Positions 10,392 to 20,510 of a stretch of DNA of 64,000 nucleotides are shown one piece after another. The notes beneath the pieces are model-generated. The model saw only the letters and a list, made by a program, of their open reading frames with translations, ran no database searches and was not told the origin of the DNA. Every line of letters begins with the position of its first letter. The stretch's first letter is position 1. A program made the translations under genes and the position numbers. This DNA is from Amorphophallus konjac (taxonomy: Eukaryota > Streptophyta > Magnoliopsida > Alismatales > Araceae): the NCBI GenBank assembly GCA_022559845.1, contig CM040126.1, positions 222,338,641 to 222,402,640 on the forward strand, written 5' to 3'.

Positions 10392-12817
10392 TTAAGCAGA
10401 AGATTTTGGAACCCAAAAATATTTGGGCTCCAGAATAGAAGTAACATTATTCAAACATGACAACAAATGCTTTGGAATCCACATCTGTTTGGGAATTGTT
10501 TGTTTGGTGAATTTGTTTATTTTCTTCTTATTGTTATTCTTCTTTTCAACATTAACAGCTTGAATCTTTCCTATTCTGTTCTGTGTCCTGACATCATTAT
10601 TATTAGCAGATTGAGCATGTTTGTGCCAGTGCCTAGGCCAGTGAGCATTCATTATAGTGTAGCCAGTGGTGGTCCTAGACTGAACATAGTAACCGTGGTT
10701 TCTTGTATTTCTATACTTGACTTGCCCATACCACTTCCCATCATGAGGTCTGGAATTCTGACTAGGGTGTGAATAATGAGCTGATCTTAAACTAGCTCTA
10801 TCCCTGCCATACCTATTGAATTGATGAGAATGTGTGAATTGGTGTGGAGTGAAAGTTGGAGCTCTGGCATAATAAGATTGACCTGAGTTACCCTTGTTTG
10901 AGTTTTGTCTCCTGAACACCTTAGGCCCACTTGAAGTATACATGGGTATAGATTGGGTCTTTTTCTGATTTTTCTGTGGAGACTTGGTGACCATATTCTG
11001 GAGTTTTGGTGTATATGAAGGTTGACCTCTAACTTGAAATATGTCCTGAGGTGTGGGACTGTGTGTTCTCACATGACTAGACATATTAATTTTCTGTTTG
11101 CCCTTGTCCTTGGCACTAGGCATTTTGAAATTAGCAGACTTTTCTGAAGTATTTTCACTGCTCATTTTAATGAGAGGTCCTTTTCCCTTTTCTGCCACAA
11201 ATGAGACAGTCTTGATTTCAAAACTCTTTTTAGCAGTTGGATTAAAACCTAGCCCCTCTTTTCTAAAATTCACCTTAGTCCCCAAAAGAGCATTCAGATT
11301 GTCAGTCCCTTGAGTCATGTTCTCGATAGTTTGTTGTTTATCCTTATTTTATTTTTCTAGATTCTCTACATTCTTCTTCAGCTCAGTGTTTACTCCCAAT
11401 ACAACATCATATTTTTCATTTACAATTTTCATTTCTTTTTCAGAATTCTGCAATCTAAGCTTCAGATCATCAACAACATTTTTCAACATTTCGTTTTCTT
11501 TTCTAGATTCAATCAAAGCAATTTTTATTTCATCAAATTCATCACAAGATTTCTTTAAAACATCATTTTCAATTTGAAGATAGGCAATTTTATCAGACAA
11601 TGTGGTATCATTTATGATAGAATAAACTTTCCTTTTTAAATGCTTATTCTCCTTTTTAACATCATCGAATTTATCAAGAAGTTCAGCATATGCATCCTCC
11701 CAATCAGAAATAGTGTAGTTCTCAAAGGGATAGATTACTTGATCATCTTCATCATTTTCACTATTCTTGGCCATTAGACAGATTTGGCTTCTTTCCTCTT
11801 CACTTTCAGAGGTGCAGCTGTGACTGCCCTCATCCTCGTCACTCCAAGTACTGATCATAGCCTTTCCTTTATTGTTCTTCATTTTGGCTTTTCTTTTTGA
11901 AGCTCTGGACAATCTACCTTCAGGTGGCCAGATCTCCTGCAATGATAACAAACATTAGTATCATTCTTTTTGGCAGAATTAGATTTATACCTTGAATGTC
12001 TCCTGCCAGCCGGATTTTTCCTTCTGAATTGTCTTCCTTCTTTTCTCAGGAATCTTTTAAACTGACGGGTCAGTATAGCAAACTGATCATTTTCAATTTC
12101 TGTTCCAGAAGAGCTACTTCCACTGGATGACCCCTTGCCGCTAGATGTTACCTTCAATGCAATGGGTTTCTTCTTTTTCTCTAACTCATCTGATCGAGGT
12201 AGATTCATCTCATAGGCCATGAGAGAACCTATCAACTTATCCACTATTGTAGAAGCTAAATTCTTAGACTCCTCAATCACAGTGGCCTTGGTATGCTATA
12301 TAGGAGTCAGAGATCGTTGAATTTTCCTCACCAACTCATAATCACTATAATTCTTACCCAAGCATCTAAGGCTATTGGTGATGACCATAAGGTGAGCATA
12401 CATTTCAGTGATATTCTCATTCTGCTTCATCTTGAAAGCCTCGTACTCCGAGACCAGCATGTTTGCCTTGGTCACCCTTACTTGTAAAGTTCCCTCATAA
12501 ATCACTTCTAGTTTATTCCACATCTCTTTCGCTGTTGCGTAGGATGAGATCCTAGAAAATTCTGTGGGATGTAGAGCACACTGGATGGCGTTGATAGCAC
12601 TCCAGTTAAGTGTAGAGTTTCATATCTCCACTCGTGTCCATAATTCCTCATTCTCAGACAAATTGAAGGGACCCTTGCTGACAACCTTCCAGATTTCATA
12701 GTCCTTAGCTCTCAGAAATACCTGCATACAGTTCTTCCAGTAGGAATAGTTAGAATCGTCAAAGTAGGGTAGCTTACTTGTTGAATGACCTTCGGCTGTT
12801 AACCCTCTAACATCCAT
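10392..12817 (-). pseudogene. gag: Element A gag (UBN2 core, CCHC knuckle, coiled coil)
   Basis: Starts ATG at 12817 (MDVRGLTAEGHSTSKLPYF), 57 bases after the PBS, and ends at a TAA (10394-10392) just before protease. The core carries the NYSYWKNCMQVF and MWNKLEVIYEG segments of UBN2-type copia gags. It is followed by a CYHCRRSGHLKVDC zinc knuckle, an acidic patch, a long coiled coil (about 11750-11350) and a basic Ser/Tyr-rich tail ending FWVPKSSA. It would form the virus-like particle and bind RNA. Interruptions: TGA about 12620, TAG about 12296, a frameshift near 11890 and TAA about 11349. Two of the stops fit CGA-to-TGA and TGG-to-TAG transitions. The final gag stop is in the same frame as pol. 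Confidence 0.88.
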
Positions 12818-12858
12818 AATGGCTAGCTCCTCAGGATGTTAGTCCCTGCAGAAGAGTT

Positions 12859-12872
12859 AGGCTCTGATACCA
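12859..12872 (-). other. Element A primer-binding site
   Basis: The minus strand reads TGGTATCAGAGCCT, two bases inside the 5' LTR. It is complementary to the 3' end of plant initiator tRNA-Met, the usual copia primer. Confidence 0.92.
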
Positions 12873-13300
12873 AGTGTTAAGTAGATCTAGAGGGGGGTGA
12901 ATAGATCTTTCCCCTTAAAATTGACAGAATTAACTGATATATGCGAAATTCAAAATTACTTACTATCATCAACCAAAGCAATCACAGAACATTCAACTCA
13001 TAGATCAATATCAGTTTGCAAAGATATCAGCATATATAGTGACTGACTTAATTGCCAATTGATCTATTGTACACTAATGAACTTGGAAGAGGTACCTGGC
13101 GGAGGTTCGATCTAGGAGACTCCTCACAAAAGAGATTCACCTTCCAGGTAAGCGTGACCTACCCTTTGTGTGGAATCCTTCTATATACCTTCTTCTAGCT
13201 TACGAATGAACAAGAAATCAAGCAATTAATTCAGACAGACCAGCAAGAAAAATACAGCAAACACACCTACAATAGCAACCACGGACACAAGGAATTTTAA

Positions 13301-13354
13301 GTTGTTCGATCTCCTCCAGAGATCTACGTCCACCCATTACTCAAATGAGTAAGG
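13301..13354 (-). ncRNA. Candidate conserved leader RNA structure (A, 5' LTR copy)
   Basis: Same structure as at 3611-3665, but partly decayed: the stem II partner is changed (plus strand GTTGT instead of GGTGG) and stem I has a bulge. Decay here after insertion is consistent with relaxed constraint in a dead copy. Confidence 0.5.
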
Positions 13355-13358
13355 CTTC

Positions 13359-13535
13359 ACTGCTGAGCTTTACAGCTTGCTATGGCTGATCCATAGCTTT
13401 GGGGAACAAGTTCTCTACAGACGCTGACCCTTACAGCTTTAGCTAACCAGAGGAATCTTCCTCTACCGCTGGGTAATACAGCTTGGCCAACTGCTGACTT
13501 ACAGCTTTAACAATCCGCTGACACACAGTTTGAGT
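13359..13535 (-). repeat. Leader hairpin array, A 5' LTR
   Basis: Repeated AAGCTGTAnnnnCCAGCGG-type units on the minus strand, each able to form a small GCTG/CAGC hairpin. They alternate with other short inverted repeats such as AGAGGAAGATTCCTCT (around 13450). The equivalent region of the 3' LTR is 3680-3840. Related arrays occur in C and E at the same place, downstream of TATA. Confidence 0.55.
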
Positions 13536-13807
13536 AAACAAACATTTGTAAAACAGATCAAAGAAATTAAGAAAACAAGAGAATGTAGCTATGAATTGAG
13601 TAGACTGGTTCTGGTTTTGAACCAGGAACCAGGAACATAAAACACACTCACTCAACAGAACTCCAACGCATTGCTCTTTCATCAATTCTATCTTTCCTCC
13701 TTCAAACCGACCAGCCTCACTCAAGTATCTTCTCTACTCTCAATTTCAGTTCACTGGATGCTCACCCTTCTTCTCTGCTTCGTTGCTGAACTGACCGATT
13801 GACCCTT

Positions 13808-13994
13808 CTTTTATAACCTCCAGGAGATGGGAGCGTGGTCGCCACAACTCTCACCCAAATTTTATGCCAGATCTGATCCAAACTTGTCCACGTGTTAGCA
13901 TCACTGAGCTTTTACTTTCCACGTGGCAAGATCCTCTGTTATACACCTTGCCTCGAATCACGTGCCAGTCACTTATCATCATACACGTGACTGT
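13808..13994 (-). promoter_or_regulatory. Element A LTR promoter: TATA box and four G-boxes
   Basis: TATAAAAG on the minus strand at 13815-13808. Four CACGTG palindromes lie upstream at 13889-13894, 13920-13925, 13959-13964 and 13984-13989. CACGTG is the G-box/ABRE core bound by plant bZIP and bHLH factors. The same layout of motif array, G-boxes and TATA recurs in B, C and E. Confidence 0.7.
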
Positions 13995-14279
13995 ATCAAT
14001 GATGACTCTGCAAGCGTTCGATGATACTGGGCTTTGCTGCTTCCTAGGCTTGAATTGTTCAATCTTGGTTCAATTCATAAGTCCCTGTTATCAGATAAAG
14101 GTATTTAATCAAACACCTGATAGTCAACAAAAACCTATAATAATGACAATATGCTTCATGATGTATGAGGGTGATTATAATGTAATTGAAACCATGAAGA
14201 CAAAGAATCGTAGATCATTGATGCTTAATGTATGAAACTCATGTGCTCTCATTGACTTGAATGCATAAGCCTTATATAT

Positions 14280-14465
14280 GCTAGCACTGACTTTACATAC
14301 GTGAAGCACTGGGCTAGCACAGACTTAATGTGCATGAAACACTGGGCTAGCACAGACTTAACGTGCGTGAAACACTGGGCTAGCACAGACTTAATGTGCG
14401 TGAAACACTGGGCTAGCACAGACTTAACGTGCGTGAAACACTGGGTTAGCACAGACTTAATGGTG
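14280..14465 (-). repeat. 33-bp tandem repeat, 5 units, A 5' LTR
   Basis: Five full 33-bp units beginning CTAGCACAGACTT plus a partial sixth. The internal units alternate between AATGTGCG/CATG and AACGTGCG, suggesting a two-unit (66-bp) duplication. There are two more units than in the 3' LTR. Confidence 0.88.
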
Positions 14466-14499
14466 TCAATGCAAATGTGCTCAGACCTGTCCTAGCAGA

Positions 14500-15085
14500 T
14501 ATGCTCGGACCTCAAATAGCATGCGCACAGACTTGAACAGTATGTGCACCGACCTTTGTGTACACGATGTAGGATGTGCATCGACCTAGAAGCTATCTGA
14601 AAGAGATGTGCTCTGACTTGTCCTAGCAAATGTGCTCGGACCTTTGCAGAGTGCCTAAAGTAAATGTGCATCGACGCTAAAACAGCTAACACAAACTCTG
14701 CACAGACTCTAACAAACTCAACACTAAATGTGCACCGACTCTATCAAGCCAACACTAAATATGCACTGACGCTGACAAGGCTAACACCAAATGTGCACCG
14801 ACACTAACAAGGCTAACACAAACTGTGCACCGACTCTAACAGGCTATCACCAAACGTGCACCGATGCTAGCATGGCTTACACAGACTCTGCACCGACCTT
14901 GTATAGCACAAGGGTAGAATGTGCACAGACCTACATCTGCCTAAGGAAGACATGCACCAACTTGTGAATGCATTATATAAAACTTGCACCGACTTTCGAA
15001 TATGCTATGGACAACATGCACCGACCTTATCACTGTACTACAAGAAGTTTGCACTGACCTTCTCATGCAATATGCTCGGACCTAA
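14500..15085 (-). promoter_or_regulatory. GGTCGGTGCAC-type motif array, A 5' LTR
   Basis: Plus-strand copies GTGCACCGAC and variants run through this interval, including several near 14730-14870 spaced about 30 bp in a block not present in the 3' LTR. Orientation follows A transcription. The array is upstream of the G-boxes and TATA. Confidence 0.7.
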
Positions 15086-15300
15086 TGCATGAACTGTTCT
15101 ATATTAACATACACGCAGAAGGCTTGATTAACACTGACTAAGTTAATTTTCTCAAAATAACCAATGCTACAGGAGGCAATGCAAAGTCAACAGTAAATCC
15201 AGTAAAGTCAACCCAGTAAATAAAACTGTTGCCAATCATTCAAAACGCACTAACTCCTTAACTGAAACCATCATCAAACCAGAGGAGTCATAACAGGTGC

Positions 15301-15660
15301 ATGTTTTGTTGTGTGCTACCTAAGGTCCAAGCATGTTTTATTCATAGCAACTTAAGGTCAGTGCACATCTTGTTTGACTGAACCTAAGGTCTGTACAGCA
15401 TGGCAACCAAGGTCGATGCAACCCCTTCTTCAACACAGTGAGCATGGCAACCAAGGTCAGTGCATGTTCTACCTTCAACATAGCAAGGTCAGTGCATTTT
15501 CTGCCTTCAACACAGCAAGGTCGGTGCATGTCCTGCCTTCAACACAGCAAGGTCGGTGCATGTCCTGCCTTCAACGCATGCAAGGTCGGTGCAACCTGTT
15601 TGCTAGCACTGTGCAGGTCTGAGCATAAAGCAACAAGGTCTGAGCATATTCTAGTGTAAG
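15301..15660 (+). promoter_or_regulatory. End of the B U3 motif array
   Basis: Continuation of the array interrupted by A: GGTCAGTGCA and GGTCGGTGCA copies near 15356, 15455, 15487, 15520, 15550 and 15583, again mostly about 31 bp apart. It ends in diverged GGTCTGAGCA copies. Confidence 0.7.
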
Positions 15661-15733
15661 GTCGAAGCAGCTGAAGACAGTACGTGAGCTCGAACTGAAG
15701 CAGGCACATGTTCCAAGAAAGGCTAGAAGCTGG

Positions 15734-15868
15734 CACGTGGTCCGAGATAACCTGAGACGCTTCTTCAGAAGCCATCAAAGGAAGAATATTCTATTGCCAC
15801 GTGGGCCAATGGGATTACATTAGGTCTTTTTCTACCTCATCCATACGGAGGCTCTGCTCTATATAAAG
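15734..15868 (+). promoter_or_regulatory. Element B LTR promoter: G-boxes and TATA box
   Basis: CACGTG at 15734-15739 and 15798-15803, then TATATAAAG at 15860-15868. Transcription probably starts about 30 bp further on, in front of a purine-rich leader (15885-16085). Confidence 0.7.
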
Positions 15869-16226
15869 ACCGCCTCATCCTTCGATGAGGAAAGTAAGAA
15901 AAGAGGAAGTGCTGCGAAAAGCTGTTGAGAGAAGAGAAGAATAGAAGAAGAGGCCGCTAGAGAGGAAAAGTGAAGAGAGAAAAGAAGAGAGAGAAGAGAA
16001 GAAGAAGAAGAAAAAGCTGAGAGCCAGAGTGAGAGAATGAAGAGAAAGAAGAAGAAGAGAGGAGCAGCCAGAGGGTGAGAGAAAGTGTGCAGCCGAAGCA
16101 TCAAATCGCTTATCTGTTCGTGTACCAACTGGTGGATTAAATCCAGAGTTCTTGTGCTCCTCGGAGATACATTTGTTTTCCTTTCTGCTTTTGCTTTTTC
16201 ACTTGCTTAGTGTGTTCTTCCGATAC

Positions 16227-16560
16227 TCTGTTTGGAGTTCGGGGTCCCTCCCGGGTTTTCAAGAGAAGGGAGAGTGTATCTCCGGTTTGCCCTCTCTGGA
16301 TTCAGAGGAAGAGAGACTTGAGTCTCTGGTTGTGGGTGACTGAAGGTCACTCATGGGTTCCTCTTGTGGATTCAGGAGATGGGAGAGAGAGTCTCCAGTT
16401 GCGAGTAACGGCAAGTTGCTCGTGGGTTCCCTCCGGTTTGGAGGAAGGGAGGATTGGTCCTCCGGTTCTGATCTTGTGGGTTGCAAGGTCAGGGTTCAGA
16501 TCCTATGGGTTGCAGGATCGGTGTGAGGGATTTGTTTCTTTTAGGGCAAGCTGTTTGTCA
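16227..16560 (+). repeat. Leader repeat/hairpin region of B
   Basis: Diverged repeats of about 60-65 bp with TCTCCGGTT and GTGGGTTCC blocks, each able to form local hairpins (for example GTGAC/GTCAC near 16336-16350). It takes the place of the GCTG/CAGC hairpin arrays found in A, C and E. Confidence 0.45.
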
Positions 16561-16613
16561 GCGGTTGTTTACAGACTAAGTCTGCTTTGATTTCTAGCTT
16601 GTGCTAGTGGAAT

Positions 16614-16672
16614 CCTCACTCGGTTTGAGTGAGGGGTGGACGTAGGCAGACTGTGGGTCTTGCCGAATCACC
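16614..16672 (+). ncRNA. Candidate conserved leader RNA structure (B copy)
   Basis: Stem I CCTCACTC/GAGTGAGG (16614-16621 with 16627-16634). Stem II GGTGG with TCACC (16635-16639 with 16668-16672). Stem III GGCAGAC with GTCTTGCC, one bulge, inside stem II. The single-stranded blocks GACGTAGG and CCTAAAA are shared with the other elements. It lies about 400 bp before the LTR end, in the transcribed leader. Candidate roles are packaging, dimerisation, translation or RNA stability; none can be chosen from sequence. Confidence 0.65.
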
Positions 16673-17069
16673 TAAAAATATCATGTTCATTGTGGTTTGA
16701 TCTGTGCGCATACTTCCATATCTACCATCCCCACTTCTCAGGTTGCTTAGGCGTTCCATATCAGAAGTTTCGGTGTGATTTCTGCATTAATTCGATATAG
16801 CTGTTAAGTGTCTGAGTGAATGCTTAGAATAAGCACTTGCTTCTTAATGTCTCTCATGGCTAGAGTTCTTGAGCGTGTAGTGATTGAGATTGAACCTTTT
16901 CATGGACGAACTAGTTTCAACAATTGTTTTGTGTCCTCTGAGTAAGAGAGCTTAGTTGTCTCATTAGGCTACCTTGAGAGTAGGCAAAAGTTTTATTCCG
17001 TAATTTTTAAAGTGGGATTCATTCTCCCCCCCTCAGAATCTCAGCCTTGCACCCTCACATTCTAACAAT

Positions 17070-17081
17070 TGGTATCAGAGC
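17070..17081 (+). other. Element B primer-binding site
   Basis: TGGTATCAGAGC, two bases after the LTR end; matches initiator tRNA-Met. Confidence 0.92.
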
Positions 17082-17187
17082 AGGTTACTGGTTCTATAGA
17101 TCCAACGATCTGCAGTGATTCCTGGTGATCCTTGGTGACATTTCCATTTACTGATTCTTGCTCTGAGTTGATTATTTCTGAATTCCT

Positions 17188-19639
17188 ATGGCTCATCCAC
17201 TGGTTTCAATGGCTCTAATTTTAATTCGTGGTTTACTAGTCTGCATAGCTATGTTAAACTGATTGATCCTGATCTGTGGAAGTTAATTTCACAAGGTCCT
17301 CACAGATTACCATAGAAAAAGTCAAAATGGACTGATAGTCATAGATCAAAGTATGGAGAAAATCAGAAATTTTGGTTTTAGTGAAAGCAGCTACTAACAA
17401 GGCCTTCCATTTTTGCTTTCATGATTACAGGTCTGCTAAGGACATCTTGAACTAACTAAAGACTGCTTGCCGTGGAAATGAAGATCGATGCATGATGGCT
17501 AATGGCAGCGATCATAGCAGCAACCAAAATGAAGAGGAGGATGATGATCAGGTAAACCCCTTTGAAAATTTCTCTCTAGATGACTGGGAGGATGCATATG
17601 CTGATTTATTAGAGTCACATGAGAGGTTAAGAAAATAATAGAAAAAATTGAAAAAGACAACTCGGTTGAATAGTTCAAATTCTTCTTGTGAAAAGTGTCT
17701 GGAGTTGAAACAATCTCATGATACTTGTTTGTCTGATATTCAAATGCTTAAGAAATAAATTGGATTGTTAAAAACTGAAAACCAAGAACTTGAAAATGAG
17801 ATTTCTGAACTAGAAGAAAAGCTTAGCTCAACTAGTGATAATCAGTTCTTTACTAATGATCCTGTTCATAATAAAAAATTGCTGGAAGATCTTGAACGTG
17901 TTAACTCAGAACTAAACAAATTGAAATCTGAAAATAGATCTCTCAGAAAATCTTTTAAAGAAAGTGAAGAAAAGTCTAGGAAACTTGAAGTTGAGAAGAA
18001 TGTGATAGCTAAAAAATCTGATGCAATAAAATCTGTGAACATGGAGCTGCAGAGAAATATTGAAAAACTTCAAAAAGATCTGAAGGAAAGTTCTGAATCT
18101 AAACCATTTTTGGAAGCCAATTCAGATGATCAAATTCTAATAAACGAGTTAATTCAAAATGATAAATTTAAGGAAGGAAATGAGAACATAAAACAGCTGA
18201 ACTCTGCTATATCTGAAAGGCTTCTCACATTGGAAAAAAGGAAAACCGTCTGTACGGACGAATCTGAAAAAATTGATGAGCTTGGAAAGGAGATCGAAGA
18301 ATACAAAACTGCTAACAAAGTATTGAATGAAGCTGTTAATTACAGTGAACAAAAGATTGCAAGTTATGAAATACACATTGCATCTCTAGAAAATGAGATT
18401 CAGGATTTGAAAAATTCTTTGTCTAAATTTGTTAGTGGGCAAGAGAATCTAGACAAATTGCTAGGAGTTAAGGTAAATGTTCAAAAGGAAGGGCTGGGCT
18501 ACAACAATGTCAACAAGAAAGCCTTCAAAAACAAGCTAACGACATCATTTGTAAAAACTTCAAATGTAGCCATCACATCTCAAGTCAAACAACCCATTGT
18601 TAAGAAAAATCAGAAACAAACTGAAATTCAGAAACAAGCTGAAAAAGTGAAAAAGAATGTTCACGTGGAGAATAAGCAAAGAAACACTCATGCTGGTGCT
18701 GTGCATGTGGTACATAACTCGAACACACACATTCATGCATACAAAAAGAAAATGTCATGTCATTTCTGTCATAAATTTGGTCATTTGATGCATGAGTGTA
18801 GATTGATGGAACAAGATGATCTGAATGCAAGATCTGTGCACTCTAGGAAATTTAATGTCAAAATTCATGCTTCGAAGAAATCTAATGGTTCTTGTTATAA
18901 CTGTGGTAAGCATGGACATTTCATGAATGAGTGCTTTGTTATGAAACAAGATGATAGAATGCATGCTAGGAAGTTTCATGACAGAAAACATCCTGCTAAA
19001 CAGAAAAGAAAAATTCATTGTTCTCATTGTGGGAAAATAGGTCATGTTGCTGCACAATGCTGGATTGCCAAAGGTAATGGTAAATCTTATTCTGACACTA
19101 ATCATGTCAACTTTCATGAAAACCAACATGTCTTTAAAAAGAACAAATCTGCTTCAATGGGCCAACATATTGTGTGCTCTACCTGCAGAAAGCCAGGCCA
19201 TAGGGCAATTGAATGCTTGCTTAATGCTGGTAGGAGAAATACTATCTCATGTTATCACTGTGGGAAGCATGGCCATACAGCCAAGGACTGTTGACATGCT
19301 CAGGGAAAGAAATTTGATTTTAAATCTAGTAAATTCCCTGCAAACTGAAAAGCTATTGATTGCTGGCTGACATGTAATAAAACACAAAAAGTTCATGTAA
19401 ACAATAGAAAATTTCATGCACATGCACATAAATTTCATGCTAATGATCATGTGCACAAAAAGAAAACAAAACATGTTGTTTCTTGTCATTATTGTGGTCA
19501 GGTTGGGCATTCCATGAATGGTTGTTCTCTAATGATTTTTGATGATGTGAAAGCCCAAAGGATGTAGAAGGCACCCATCAAAGGTGCTACTAACCATAAA
19601 AGAGCCAAGAATTCTTGGGTACCAATGGTGGCAAAATGA
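17188..19639 (+). pseudogene. gag: Element B gag: truncated core, long coiled coil, six zinc knuckles
   Basis: ATG at 17188 matches the start of the E gag. The first 580 bp (core remnant, then an acidic DDWEDAYADLLESHERL segment) are broken by stops; an open stretch runs 17765-19294. Within it the first 220 or so residues are heptad-rich coiled coil. A basic linker follows, then CCHC knuckles starting at residues 332, 377, 419, 471 and 496 of the open stretch (CHFCHKFGHLMHEC is the first). A TGA directly after the fifth knuckle replaces the Trp codon found in E. The frame continues past further stops to a sixth knuckle (CHYCGQVGHSMNGC, about 19484) and ends WVPMVAK at 19639. Most copia gags have one knuckle. 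The usual UBN2 core is cut short, as in E. Probable role: RNA binding and particle assembly for a non-autonomous element. Confidence 0.85.
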
Positions 19640-20015
19640 GTTTTGGTTACAGGTGTGCCTTGGGACTGAAAATAAAGGGGGTAAATAAACCAAGGCACTC
19701 AAGAAAGGTAAAACCCCATTACTGCTCTCTACAGGCTTGTTTATTTGAATTTTGTTTGAAGATTGCATATCATGTTTAATCTGCTAATCTAAATTTCATG
19801 CATAGATCTGAATCTGTTCTTTGCATCCTCTGTCTCTCAATGCATATATTGATTTGAAGTGTGCTCATATCAAATTGAGATTGGATTGCACATCATGCTT
19901 AACTCTCATGCATGACCATTATGGTATATCAAATGGTAAGTTACTAAAAGACAGATGCAATATATCTGGAAGTTCTTACTATGTATGAGGTGGTCATAAG
20001 ACCAAGTCCTTTACC
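19640..20015 (+). other. Gag-pol junction vestige and post-pol sequence of B
   Basis: Begins GTTTTGGTTACAG followed by GTGTGCCTTGG, the counterpart of the pol start in A and C, but pol does not follow. The next 370 bp contain blocks such as GGTATATCAAATGG that in C lie after pol (61289). So pol was deleted with one breakpoint near 19665. The stretch is interrupted by H at 20016. Confidence 0.7.
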
Positions 20016-20370
20016 TGTGGACGTCAAAAAATGATGATGATCATGCGGCATGCACGTCTCAACACTCGAGAGCAAGTCGAAGATGGAAGGGCCGAATAAA
20101 CCCTATGCCTCCTCCAAGCAGGACGAATATATACCTGGTGCTCCGCCACCCAACAAAGAAGCCCCTCAGGTTGAAGAGATAACCCCGGCCCTCTAGTCGA
20201 CGGTGCTGAAGGCCGAATCAAAAGAAACTCAAGAATTCGAACACATGTACGGCATGCGCCGAAAATCACTCAAAGTCCTGGACTGGGAATCGGAGGCTCA
20301 CAACTAAAGCAACACGGGAGGGCAGGCGTCCATCCGAATCACCGCTAAGCTGGGAAGGAATCTAATGGGT

Positions 20371-20510
20371 CGTAAACCGGCGTGGTTGTGCCTATACAGC
20401 CTTAAACCGGCGCGCCCCTTCCAACAGCCTTAAACCGGCATGCCCCCTTTGCAAGAACCTTAAACCGGCGCGCCCCCCCTTCTCATTCCAAACTGGCGCG
20501 CCCCCTTGTG
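20371..20510. repeat. AAACCGGCGCGCC repeat array, first block of H
   Basis: Units of about 30-40 bp centred on (C)TTAAACCGGCGCGCCCC, at least five copies. The same core returns at 21776-22145. Confidence 0.7.

Larger units (their letters stand above)
3185..15295 (-). mobile_element. Element A: complete but decayed Sirevirus (Ty1/copia)
   Basis: Two LTRs (3185-5527 and 12875-15295) flank an interior with PBS, gag, protease, integrase, RT, RNase H, a long 3' noncoding region and PPT, all on the minus strand. LTR ends are TGTTA..TAACA and the TSD is GGTGC (3180-3184, 15296-15300), so the insertion into the motif array of B is intact. The gag, the integrase context and the 3' polypurine tracts match the Sirevirus/Maximus lineage. 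Multiple stops and indels make it non-functional, and the outer end of the 3' LTR has mutated from TGTTA to TATTG. Confidence 0.92.
12875..15295 (-). repeat. Element A 5' LTR
   Basis: A 2421-bp LTR with perfect TGTTA/TAACA ends. It has the same order of blocks as the 3' copy but retains a good TATA box and five 33-bp units. A GGTGC target duplication follows directly at 15296-15300. Confidence 0.92.
15296..17067 (+). repeat. Element B 5' LTR, second part (end of U3, R, U5)
   Basis: Resumes with the duplicated GGTGC target and continues the motif array of B. It then holds G-boxes, TATA, a hairpin-rich leader, the conserved leader structure, the ATTCATTCTCCCCCCCTC end block and the terminal CTAACA at 17067. 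Confidence 0.88.

Noticed and set aside
17070..17081. tRNA gene because of the tRNA-Met match
   Set aside because: Only the 12-base PBS matches, as expected next to an LTR; no cloverleaf is present.
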